The position numbers were made by a program, and so were the translations under genes. Of a stretch of 39,875 nucleotides of DNA, positions 9,497 through 18,255 are shown piece by piece. Numbering within the stretch: the first letter of the stretch is position 1; every line of letters begins with the position of its first letter. Under the pieces are notes generated by a model. It did not search any database. It was given only the letters and a program-made list of their open reading frames with translations, and was not told the DNA's origin. Origin of the DNA: Thioploca sp. (GTDB lineage: Bacteria > Pseudomonadota > Gammaproteobacteria > Beggiatoales > Beggiatoaceae); the NCBI GenBank assembly GCA_030627125.1, contig DAOUSR010000010.1, positions 1 through 39,875 of the forward strand, written 5' to 3'.

Positions 9497-9850
9497 ATGA
9501 AAATATTGATGATTGATGATGACAATGAATTGCGAATATTAGTAAGCATATATATTAGAGCTGCTGGTTATGAAATGTTTCAAGCTATTAATGGACAAGA
9601 TGGTAAAGAAAAATTAAAAACCTTAATACCAGATTTGATTATTCTTGACATGATGATGCCAGTATTAGATGGTATCGGTTTTTTGCGTTGGTTACGTCAA
9701 GATGCTAAATCAAACATACCTGTATTAGCATTTACCAGTATGAATAAATCTGAAACAAATATAGAAATTATAGGGGCAACTGAAATTGCTTTTAAACCAA
9801 TTGAACTTGATGAGTTAATTAAACAAATTGATGGAATTTTAAAAGAATAA
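9497..9850 (+). CDS. Stand-alone receiver (REC) domain response regulator
   Basis: MIDDDNE, LIILDMMMPVLDG, AFTSM, FKPIE conserved REC residues; no output domain. Confidence 0.93.
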   Translation: MKILMIDDDNELRILVSIYIRAAGYEMFQAINGQDGKEKLKTLIPDLIILDMMMPVLDGIGFLRWLRQDAKSNIPVLAFTSMNKSETNIEIIGATEIAFKPIELDELIKQIDGILKE

Positions 9851-10050
9851 TTATTGTAAAAATTAGTTTTGATAAATATAATTAATTTATGTAGCTATTA
9901 ATATATGCCAATATTGTTTCAATAAGCTAAGTATGTTATTCTGACTGGTTTTTATTATAATGTATCTTTAAACTATAATTATTAATATTTTAACTTGATT
10001 TATTTAAAAAATCTGGTAAAAGTTAGAGTTTGAACAATGGCATAATATTT

Positions 10051-10872
10051 ATGAATAAAAAAGCTGAGAAAGGTTCAATAACTGCTAAAGGTGGTTTCGT
10101 AAATGAACATGATATATGTAACAAATTTACAAATTGGAAAATTGATGAGGATGCTAAATCTTGGCTTGAAATAATGGGTTATAAAGTTAATAAAATTCAA
10201 AAAATTAATGCAGTTCAAATTCCACCAAAAATAAGTTTTCACAAAGCTCTGGATTTGGGAATTACGGAAGAGAAATTTAAAGAAACAATTAAATATAAAA
10301 AAGCTGATATTCAGGTTAGAGTTGAGATATTAATTGATGATATTTTATATATTGAAAATATTTCGTTAAAAAAAGCAAATAAAACAGCTGGCTTTAATCA
10401 AGTTGATAAAAGAACTGTTAATACATACCAATCCATGTGGAAATTTGATGATACGATAGCTTTATGGTTAAAAGCGTTTACTGGCGAAATATTTCTACCT
10501 GAAGTTGTAACAAATATAGAAAATTTGAAAGATAAAAAAAGGATATATTTTACAAACATGCCCAATAATATACAGATAAAAATTAAAGATTTTTTTACTG
10601 AAAATAAATTTTTAGTTTTAAGCGATATTTTGCGTGGGCGTGGCGGTTTAAGTGCAGAGTGGTTTTTAGTTACTAGAAAAAATACTAATAATACAGATTA
10701 TATTTTAAAAAATATTAACCAAGTTCTTAATTTTTATGGTAATGGTGATGTAATAATTTCTCCTAGAGGTAGTTTGAAAATTGGTAGAGTAACTATGCAA
10801 AGAAAAGGAGGCACGCCTGATCCAACAAGTTTACAATTTAAAATAAATCCATTAAGTTTATTTGCTATCTAA
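10051..10872 (+). CDS. Type II restriction endonuclease, HinP1I-like (predicted GCGC)
   Basis: KGGFVNEHDICNKFTNWK, GFNQVDKRTVNTYQSMWKFDD, DILRGRGGLSAEWFLV, NFYGNGDVIISPRGSLKIGRVTMQRKGG recognised as HinP1I-type segments; linked to an HhaI-like methyltransferase. ORF track opens at 10030 (TTG). Confidence 0.85.
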   Translation: MNKKAEKGSITAKGGFVNEHDICNKFTNWKIDEDAKSWLEIMGYKVNKIQKINAVQIPPKISFHKALDLGITEEKFKETIKYKKADIQVRVEILIDDILYIENISLKKANKTAGFNQVDKRTVNTYQSMWKFDDTIALWLKAFTGEIFLPEVVTNIENLKDKKRIYFTNMPNNIQIKIKDFFTENKFLVLSDILRGRGGLSAEWFLVTRKNTNNTDYILKNINQVLNFYGNGDVIISPRGSLKIGRVTMQRKGGTPDPTSLQFKINPLSLFAI

Positions 10873-10876
10873 ACTA

Positions 10877-11875
10877 ATGGAACATTTTGATGATTCTTAT
10901 AGGAATAAATTAAAACCATTTAAATTTATTGATTTATTTGCTGGCATTGGTGGTTTTCACCAAGCATTAAGTTCATTTGGGGCAGAATGTGTTTTTGCGT
11001 CTGAATGGGACAAAAACTGTCAAGATGTTTATTTCAATAATTATGGTATAAAACCAGTAGGAGATATTACTAAAGTACCTGAAGAAATAATTCCTTTACA
11101 TGATATTTTATGTGCAGGTTTTCCTTGTCAGGCATTTAGTATTTCTGGTAAGCAGTTGGGATTTAATGACACTAGAGGAACTCTCTTTTTTGATATAGTT
11201 AGAATTATAAAACAGCATAAGCCTAAAATTTTGCTATTGGAAAATGTAAAGAATTTTGCAAAACATGATGATGGAAAAACTCTCAAAGTTGTTAAAAAAA
11301 CTCTATATGATTTAGGTTATATTATTTTTCATAAAATACTAAATGCTTCTAATTTTGGTATACCACAAAAAAGAGAAAGAATATATATACTTGGATTTAG
11401 AGATGATTTAAATATAAATAATTTTATTTTTCCAACTGGTAATGGAAAAACAACAAAACTTATTGATTTTTGTACAGATACTGATGAATCATATGTTATA
11501 AAACGTGACGATATATTTATCCAGAATAATTTGCAATTTGATACTGATATGTTTGGAAATTTTCCACAAAAACCTATTAAAATTGGAATAGTGAATAAAG
11601 GTGGACAAGGAGAAAGAATATATCATGAATCTGGTCATGCAATAACTCTATCAGCTTACGGAGGTGGAGTTGGAGCTAAAACTGGGTTATATTTAATAAA
11701 TGGAAAAATTAGAAAGCTTACTCCTAGAGAATGTGCAAGAATTACTGGATTTCCTGATGAATTTAAACTTCATAACAACAAGAATGTTTCATACCAGCAA
11801 TTTGGTAATAGTGTAGTTATTAACGTGCTACAAAATATTTTAAAAAAAATAATTGATCAATATGAATTGAGATAA
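10877..11875 (+). CDS. DNA (cytosine-5)-methyltransferase, M.HhaI-like (predicted GCGC)
   Basis: FIDLFAGIGGF, CAGFPCQAFSISGKQ, LLENVKNF, PQKRERIYILGF, GKGGQGERIYHESGHAITLSAYGGG, FGNSVVINVLQ; ORF track opens at 10862, ATG at 10877. Confidence 0.93.
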   Translation: MEHFDDSYRNKLKPFKFIDLFAGIGGFHQALSSFGAECVFASEWDKNCQDVYFNNYGIKPVGDITKVPEEIIPLHDILCAGFPCQAFSISGKQLGFNDTRGTLFFDIVRIIKQHKPKILLLENVKNFAKHDDGKTLKVVKKTLYDLGYIIFHKILNASNFGIPQKRERIYILGFRDDLNINNFIFPTGNGKTTKLIDFCTDTDESYVIKRDDIFIQNNLQFDTDMFGNFPQKPIKIGIVNKGGQGERIYHESGHAITLSAYGGGVGAKTGLYLINGKIRKLTPRECARITGFPDEFKLHNNKNVSYQQFGNSVVINVLQNILKKIIDQYELR

Positions 11876-11949
11876 AATCCATTGCTGGAAAATATTTTAC
11901 AAATCAACAATTTGACACAGAGCTTATTCTTTCATTACAAAGGTAATTT

Positions 11950-13203
11950 ATGTTTTCAAACCAATTAAATATTGCAGATTTTGATGCTGAACTATGGCAG
12001 GCGATGCAAAATGAAGTAACTCGTCAAGAAGAACATTTAGAGTTAATTGCTTCAGAAAACTATGCAAGTCCTCGAGTATTACAAGCTCAAGGTTCAGTAT
12101 TGACTAACAAATATGCCGAAGGCTATCCATATAAACGCTATTATGGTGGTTGTGAATATGTTGATATTGCTGAACAATTAGCAATAGACCGAGCTAAACA
12201 GCTATTTAATGCTAATTATGCCAATGTTCAACCACACTCTGGTTCTCAAGCTAATACAGCCGTTTACATGGCTTTGCTAGAACCTGGCGACACTATATTA
12301 GGTATGAAACTATCTGATGGTGGCCATTTAACTCATGGTTCCAAAGTGAATTTTTCTGGTAAAATATATAATGCAATTCAATATGGTTTAGTTCCAGAAA
12401 CTGGTGAAATTGATTATGAACAAGTTGAAGCTTTAGCATTAGAACATAAACCAAAAATGATTATGAGTGGCTTCAGTGCCTATTCACGGGTAGTTGATTG
12501 GCAAAGATTGCGGGATATAGCGGATAAAGTTAATGCTTATTTGGTAGCTGATATAGCTCATGTCGCTGGTTTAGTTGTAGTTGGTTTATACCCTAGTCCA
12601 GTGTCTATTGCTGATGTGGTTACTACAACAACTCATAAAACTTTGCGTGGCCCAAGGGGCGGTTTAATTCTTGCTAGAAATAATCCCGAAATTGAGAAAA
12701 AACTTAATTCAGTAGTCTTTCCCGGTATTCAAGGTGGGCCTTTGATGCACGTGATTGCTGCTAAAGCAGTGGCTTTCAAAGAAGCTTTACAACCAGAATT
12801 TAAAACTTACCAAACTCAAGTGATCGCAAATGCTAGGGCTATGGTAGTGGTAATGTTAGAACGTGGTTATAAAGTTGTATCTAATGGCACGGATAATCAT
12901 CTGTTTTTGTTAGATTTAATTGATAAAGATATTACTGGAAAAGCCGCTGATGCTGCGTTGGGGCAAGCTAATATTACGGTTAATAAAAATACTGTTCCTA
13001 ATGACCCACGTTCACCATTTGTAACTAGTGGTCTGCGAATCGGCACTCCAGCTATTACGACCCGAGGTTTTGGGATTGCAGAAGTGCGTCAAGTTGCTGG
13101 TTGGATCTGTGACATCATTGACGATGTGGAAAATACCGATTTACAAGCATCTGTTAAAATTAAAGTACTAGAACTATGTTCTCGTTTTCCAGTTTATAGT
13201 TAA
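11950..13203 (+). CDS. glyA: Serine hydroxymethyltransferase
   Basis: [48 protein letters not shown]. Confidence 0.98.
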   Translation: MFSNQLNIADFDAELWQAMQNEVTRQEEHLELIASENYASPRVLQAQGSVLTNKYAEGYPYKRYYGGCEYVDIAEQLAIDRAKQLFNANYANVQPHSGSQANTAVYMALLEPGDTILGMKLSDGGHLTHGSKVNFSGKIYNAIQYGLVPETGEIDYEQVEALALEHKPKMIMSGFSAYSRVVDWQRLRDIADKVNAYLVADIAHVAGLVVVGLYPSPVSIADVVTTTTHKTLRGPRGGLILARNNPEIEKKLNSVVFPGIQGGPLMHVIAAKAVAFKEALQPEFKTYQTQVIANARAMVVVMLERGYKVVSNGTDNHLFLLDLIDKDITGKAADAALGQANITVNKNTVPNDPRSPFVTSGLRIGTPAITTRGFGIAEVRQVAGWICDIIDDVENTDLQASVKIKVLELCSRFPVYS

Positions 13204-13207
13204 ACGT

Positions 13208-14368
13208 ATGACAAATATTATAGAAAATTCTTCTCTAGCAAAATCTTCAATAGAGAATGACCAATATTACATGGCTCGTGCCTTGCGACTAGCAAAAAAA
13301 GGTTTATGGACTACTGATCCTAATCCTCGAGTTGGTTGTATTATTGTGCTTGATGGTAATATAGTTGGTGAAGGATGGCATCAAGAAGCTGGTGAATCTC
13401 ATGCCGAAATCAATGCTTTAAATCAAGCTAAAGAGAAAGCTAAAGGTGCTACTTGTTATGTAACCTTAGAACCTTGTTGTCATCATGGCCGTACTCCACC
13501 ATGTACTGATGCTTTGATTAAATTTGGAATAGCTAGAGTAGTTGTAGCAATGACTGATCCAAATCCACTCGTATCTAGCAAAGGGATTGAACAGTTATTA
13601 AAAGCAGGTATCATTGTAAATACAGGAATCTTAACCAAAGATGCTGAACAATTAAATCCTGGTTTTCTAACTAGAATGCGATATAATAGACCTTATATTC
13701 GTTGTAAATTAGGCATGAGTTTGGACGGACGGACTGCAATGGCTTCCACTGAAAGTCAATGGATTACTTCCCAAGATGCTCGGCGTGAGGTTCAATGTTT
13801 ACGAGCCAGAAGTTCGGCAATTATGACTGGATCTGGTACGGTATTGGCCGATAACCCAAGACTTACTGTTAGGGAAGAAGAATTGCATTATCAGTTACAA
13901 TCTGAGATTAAAGTCAAGCAGCCTCTGCGAGTGGTGATTGATACTCATTTAAGTATGCAACCTGATGCTATTATGTTGGGTCTTACCGGTCAGACCATAA
14001 TTTTTACTGCCTCTAAAAGTGAATCAGTTAAATCAATCTTAGAAAAAACTGGAGCTCATGTTATTAATTTGGCAGAACGAGGTATGGTTGATTTACCAGC
14101 TGCTTGTCAATTGTTGGCTGAACAATATGAAGTAAATGAATTACAAATAGAAGCTGGAGCAACTTTAAGTGGTGCAATGTTACGAGCTGGATTAGTTGAT
14201 GAATTAATAATTTATATGGCCCCTATGTTAATGGGTAATAAAGCCAGAGGTTTATTTAATTTACCCGAAATCGAACATTTAAATCAGCATATTCCGCTTA
14301 ATATTGCAGATATACGTGCAGTGGGACGAGATTGGCGAATTACAGCCTATCCTATTAATAATGCTTAA
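13208..14368 (+). CDS. ribD: Bifunctional riboflavin biosynthesis deaminase/reductase
   Basis: HAEINAL, VTLEPCCHHGRTPPCTDALI, KLGMSLDGRTAMASTESQWITS. Confidence 0.97.
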   Translation: MTNIIENSSLAKSSIENDQYYMARALRLAKKGLWTTDPNPRVGCIIVLDGNIVGEGWHQEAGESHAEINALNQAKEKAKGATCYVTLEPCCHHGRTPPCTDALIKFGIARVVVAMTDPNPLVSSKGIEQLLKAGIIVNTGILTKDAEQLNPGFLTRMRYNRPYIRCKLGMSLDGRTAMASTESQWITSQDARREVQCLRARSSAIMTGSGTVLADNPRLTVREEELHYQLQSEIKVKQPLRVVIDTHLSMQPDAIMLGLTGQTIIFTASKSESVKSILEKTGAHVINLAERGMVDLPAACQLLAEQYEVNELQIEAGATLSGAMLRAGLVDELIIYMAPMLMGNKARGLFNLPEIEHLNQHIPLNIADIRAVGRDWRITAYPINNA

Positions 14369-14581
14369 TTCTTAATTATGAACTAAAATTATTAAGGATT
14401 CGGTGTTTTATACTTTACATAATGCTAATTTATTTAAAAATGTTGATTTGTATGGGTAATTTTTCGTGGTTACCTATAATTGTAGGGGTAAACCCTTGTG
14501 GTTACCCTAACCATTAAATTAAGGGTAATCTCTTGACCCAATACATATTTAAAAAATTAAGCATTCATAATTAAGAATTAA
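14365..14581. mobile_element. 217-bp miniature element-like segment between ribD and ribE bounded by a perfect 18-bp inverted repeat
   Basis: TTAATTCTTAATTATGAA (14365-14382) and its exact reverse complement TTCATAATTAAGAATTAA (14564-14581); interior carries GTAGGGGTAAACCCTTGTGGTTACCCTAACC. Confidence 0.65.
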
Positions 14582-14584
14582 AAA

Positions 14585-15229
14585 ATGTTTACTGGTATTA
14601 TTCAAGCCGTAGGTAAAATATCTCAAAGACAAACTACTGGCACTGATGCTCGTTTATATGTCCAAGCCAATCAACTAGATTGGCATAATGTTCAGTTGGG
14701 CGATAGCATCTCTGTCAATGGTGTCTGTTTAACCGCAGTAATATTGCCCGGAGATGGTTTTTGGGCTGATGTTTCCAATGAAACTTTATTACATACTACT
14801 TTAGGCAAATTAACAATTGGTAGCACGGTTAATTTAGAAAAAGCTCTAACTCCTCAAATGCATTTAGGTGGGCATATTGTTAGTGGCCATGTCGATGGAG
14901 TGGGGACAATTACTCAGTGTTATGAAGAAGGCCGTTCAATTCGATTAAATATAAAAGCTCCAAGTACATTAGCCAAATATATAGCTCCCAAAGGTTCAAT
15001 TTGTATCGATGGTATTAGTTTAACAGTCAATACTGTGCAAAATGCTGAGTTTAGTGTAAATGTCGTACCACATACTCAAGAGCGTACTACTTTAGCAGAG
15101 ATAAAAATTGCTCAACAAGTGAATTTAGAAGTTGATATTATCGCTCGTTATTTGGAAAGGTTATTGCTTTACAGACAAACGGATGAACCAATTAATAAGG
15201 ACTTTCTACAACAACATGGTTTCGCATAA
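14585..15229 (+). CDS. ribE: Riboflavin synthase alpha subunit
   Basis: MFTGIIQAVGKI, SVNGVCLTAV, HLGGHIVSGHVDGVG. Confidence 0.97.
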   Translation: MFTGIIQAVGKISQRQTTGTDARLYVQANQLDWHNVQLGDSISVNGVCLTAVILPGDGFWADVSNETLLHTTLGKLTIGSTVNLEKALTPQMHLGGHIVSGHVDGVGTITQCYEEGRSIRLNIKAPSTLAKYIAPKGSICIDGISLTVNTVQNAEFSVNVVPHTQERTTLAEIKIAQQVNLEVDIIARYLERLLLYRQTDEPINKDFLQQHGFA

Positions 15230-15256
15230 TGGACATTTATTGCGAGGAATTTTATC

Positions 15257-16588
15257 TTGACATCGGCTACTGATGAAAAAATTTCTCTAACTCTACTTAA
15301 ACGACTAGCTATTAGAGGTTCTATCTGGATAATTCTAGGTTTTGGAATTTCGCAAATTATGCGTTTTGGTGGCAACATCGTATTAACCAGATGGTTATCC
15401 CCAGAAGAATTTGGTATTATTGGCATTGTGACTGCTGTGTTAATAGGGTTAGAGATGTTTTCAGATGTTGGTTTGCGGCCCAATATTATTCAAAGCCGAC
15501 GGGGTGAAGAACCAGAATTTATACGTACAGCTTGGACAATTCAGATAATTCGTGGCATTATTCTAGCACTAGCAGCAATAGCATTTGCTTGGCCATTGGC
15601 TTCTATTAATAATGAACCACTGTTAACTATTGTAATTCCAGTTGCTGGTTTGACAGCCATCATATCTGGTTTTAACTCAACTTGGTTATTAGTGTATTCC
15701 CGTCGTATGATATTGGGTAAGCTAGTTATTCTTGACTTGGCAGCCCATTTTTGCAGTTTAATTACGATGATGCTATGGGCTTGGTATTATCCTTCTGTAT
15801 GGGCATTAGTTGCTGGTATCTTTGCCAATCGTTTACTTAAAGTTATTGTTAGTCACACGCTATTGGCTGGCACCAGCATGAAAATTGAGTGGGAACCACA
15901 ATCAGCTAATGAACTGATTCGATTTGGGCGTTGGATATTTATTAGTACTGCTTTGGGATTTATGGTGGCTCGGTTAGATATTTTTGTGTTTGGTAGTATT
16001 GCCGGAATGAGTATGTTAGGGATTTATTTACTAGCTAAAAATTTATCATGTCTTACTGTGGAACCGTTGATAAAATTAGCTTCAACCATCTTATTACCGA
16101 TGTATTCTCGCATAATTGAACAAGACCCAGACGTTCTTCGCAGTCAAACTTTTAAAAGCCGATCTATGTTATTGTTACTATTTTTACCACCATTATGGGC
16201 AGTGGTATTATGGGGTGACCAATTAATAGGGATATTGTATGACGATCGCTATCAAGATGCCGGCTGGATGTTGAAAATTTTAGCCACTGGTATGATTTCC
16301 GCTTCTATTATTAGCACTATAACCCCTGTGCTTTTAGCAGTGGGAGATTCTTTTAGAAATTTAATTAACACAACCAATCGTTTTATTTTACAAATATTAG
16401 GAATGGTAATTGGTAGTTATTATGCTGGTACTACTGGATTTATGATTGGAATTTCTGCTGCGGAATTTTTATGTTATCCCCTACTAGTTTATCTTATTCG
16501 TCCTTATCAAGTATGGTTGCCTTTGTTGGATGGATTAGCTTTTGGATGTTCTTTTATCGTAATTTGGATAGCTTTTGGAATAACTTAA
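15257..16588 (+). CDS. Polysaccharide flippase/Wzx-like (PST family oligosaccharide transporter)
   Basis: Multi-TM protein with GFGISQIMRFGGNIVLTRWLSPEEFGIIGI...GLRPNIIQSRRG typical of the family. Confidence 0.85.
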   Translation: MTSATDEKISLTLLKRLAIRGSIWIILGFGISQIMRFGGNIVLTRWLSPEEFGIIGIVTAVLIGLEMFSDVGLRPNIIQSRRGEEPEFIRTAWTIQIIRGIILALAAIAFAWPLASINNEPLLTIVIPVAGLTAIISGFNSTWLLVYSRRMILGKLVILDLAAHFCSLITMMLWAWYYPSVWALVAGIFANRLLKVIVSHTLLAGTSMKIEWEPQSANELIRFGRWIFISTALGFMVARLDIFVFGSIAGMSMLGIYLLAKNLSCLTVEPLIKLASTILLPMYSRIIEQDPDVLRSQTFKSRSMLLLLFLPPLWAVVLWGDQLIGILYDDRYQDAGWMLKILATGMISASIISTITPVLLAVGDSFRNLINTTNRFILQILGMVIGSYYAGTTGFMIGISAAEFLCYPLLVYLIRPYQVWLPLLDGLAFGCSFIVIWIAFGIT

Positions 16589-16669
16589 TAATTCTTGATT
16601 AACTTCAATATAAATATCAGTCATTTAATTCGTATCAACATATTCTATTCAATTGGGAAATGCTGTAAT
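16589..16669 (+). repeat. Dispersed intergenic repeat copy A
   Basis: TAATTCTTGATTAACTTCAATATAAATATCA...ATTGGGAAATGCTGTAAT aligns with 30991-31071. Confidence 0.6.
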
Positions 16670-16846
16670 GCTCTGGCTTTCTTCCAACTATCCCACTTAG
16701 TTCCTCCTCCTCTCTGTCTTCCATAATTGATTTTATAATCTATTGTTTGTATTATGCTATAGCAATATTTTAAATTTTTATAAAAAATATTCTTAAAAAG
16801 AATTTTAAATTCAACCAAAATAACTATCAATAAATTACCTTATATA

Positions 16847-18145
16847 ATGAGACCTGCACATCTAACATTTTGGTGGTTATGGTTAATTTTAGCCACTATT
16901 GCCACTCTAAATCCATCATTATTAATTTATTGGCAAATTGGTGGCATCATTTTATTATTATCAGCATTGATTGATGCTTGGCGAGTTTGGCGATTACCTA
17001 ACCTTAAAATTAAACGTCAAGTCGCTAATTCATTAGCTTTAGGAGTTTGGAGTGAAGTAACTCTGACTTTGTTTAATCCTACAAATCGCCAGTATTCATT
17101 GGAAGTATTTGATGATTATCCCATTACCAGTGATTTACAAGGCCAACCACAAACCATTATCATTTCTCCCGCAACCACAGTAAAAATGCAATACCGGATT
17201 CGTCCTCAACAACGTGGAGCAATAGATTTTGCTGGGGTACATTTATTGCATTTATCCTCATGGGGATTTTGGAAATTTTATCGTTACATAAAACTAAAAT
17301 CTTCTATACGAATTTATCCAAATTTTGCGACAATGACAAAATACGCATTATTTGCTGCTGAAAATAGATTAGGTCAATTAGGTATCCGACAAATACAACG
17401 ACGAGGAGAAGGACTAGAATTTCATCAATTACGTGAATATCGCACTGGCGACATGTTGCGGCAACTTGATTGGAATGCAACCGCTCGTTATAAAAAATTA
17501 ATTTCTAAAGAATATCAAGATGAACGAGATCAACAAATTATTTTCCTAATTGATTGTGGGCAGCGTATGTTAACTCAAGATGGCATCCTGTCACATTTTG
17601 ACCATTGTCTTAATGCCATATTATTACTTTCTTATGTTGCATTGAAACAAGGAGATGCACTGGGATTGATGACTTTTAGTGGTGAAGAACGTTGGTTAGC
17701 TCCTAGGAAAGGAATGAATACGGTAAATACGGTATTAAATACGGTGTATGATTTGCAACCTAGCACCCATACTAGTGATTATTTACATGCGGCTAATCAA
17801 TTATTAATTAAGCAACGCAAACGAGCTTTAGTAATTTTAATCTCTAATTTACGGGATGAGGATAACGATGAGTTATTACCAGCTTTACAGTTATTACGAA
17901 AGAAACATTTAGTCCTTTTGGCGAGTTTACAAGAACGAGTTTTGGCGGAAGTATTAGAACAACCAGTGTATGACCTTGAAGATGCTTTACGTTATACGGC
18001 TACTTTGAGTTATTTACAACAACGTCAGCAAGCTCATAATAGTTTAAAAAAACATGGTATTGTTTATTTGGATACAATTCCAGACCAATTACCAATCAAA
18101 ATAATTAACCGTTACTTAGATATTAAACGCAGTGGTATATTATGA
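16847..18145 (+). CDS. DUF58 domain protein (MoxR-associated type)
   Basis: GEGLEFHQLREYRTGDMLRQLDWNATARYKKLISKEYQDERDQQIIFLIDCGQRM. Confidence 0.88.
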   Translation: MRPAHLTFWWLWLILATIATLNPSLLIYWQIGGIILLLSALIDAWRVWRLPNLKIKRQVANSLALGVWSEVTLTLFNPTNRQYSLEVFDDYPITSDLQGQPQTIIISPATTVKMQYRIRPQQRGAIDFAGVHLLHLSSWGFWKFYRYIKLKSSIRIYPNFATMTKYALFAAENRLGQLGIRQIQRRGEGLEFHQLREYRTGDMLRQLDWNATARYKKLISKEYQDERDQQIIFLIDCGQRMLTQDGILSHFDHCLNAILLLSYVALKQGDALGLMTFSGEERWLAPRKGMNTVNTVLNTVYDLQPSTHTSDYLHAANQLLIKQRKRALVILISNLRDEDNDELLPALQLLRKKHLVLLASLQERVLAEVLEQPVYDLEDALRYTATLSYLQQRQQAHNSLKKHGIVYLDTIPDQLPIKIINRYLDIKRSGIL

Positions 18146-18169
18146 TGTAGCATTCTGACGAAAATAAGG

Positions 18170-18200
18170 TAGGTTAATTTAGCGAAGCGTAACCCAACAA
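18170..18200 (-). repeat. Second REP-like repeat, related in type to the 5726 element
   Basis: GTAGGTTAATTTAGCGAAGCGTAACCCAACA with GGTTA/TAACC arms around an AGCGAAGCG core. Confidence 0.6.
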
Positions 18201-18255
18201 AATTTTATCTAACCTGACTGGCTACTCTCAGCATCTATAAAATTATAAAAATATT

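Noticed and set aside
14369-14584. Possible FMN riboswitch before ribE
   Set aside because: No recognisable RFN conserved blocks; the spacer is accounted for by the inverted-repeat element and hairpin repeats.
15169-15483. Minus-strand ORF (104 aa)
   Set aside because: Antisense to the ribE end and flippase start; no family-like features.
16645-16830. Minus-strand ORF ending YGRQRGGGTKWDSWKKARALQHFPIE
   Set aside because: Overlaps a dispersed repeat; protein-like tail is curious but there is no support for a real gene.
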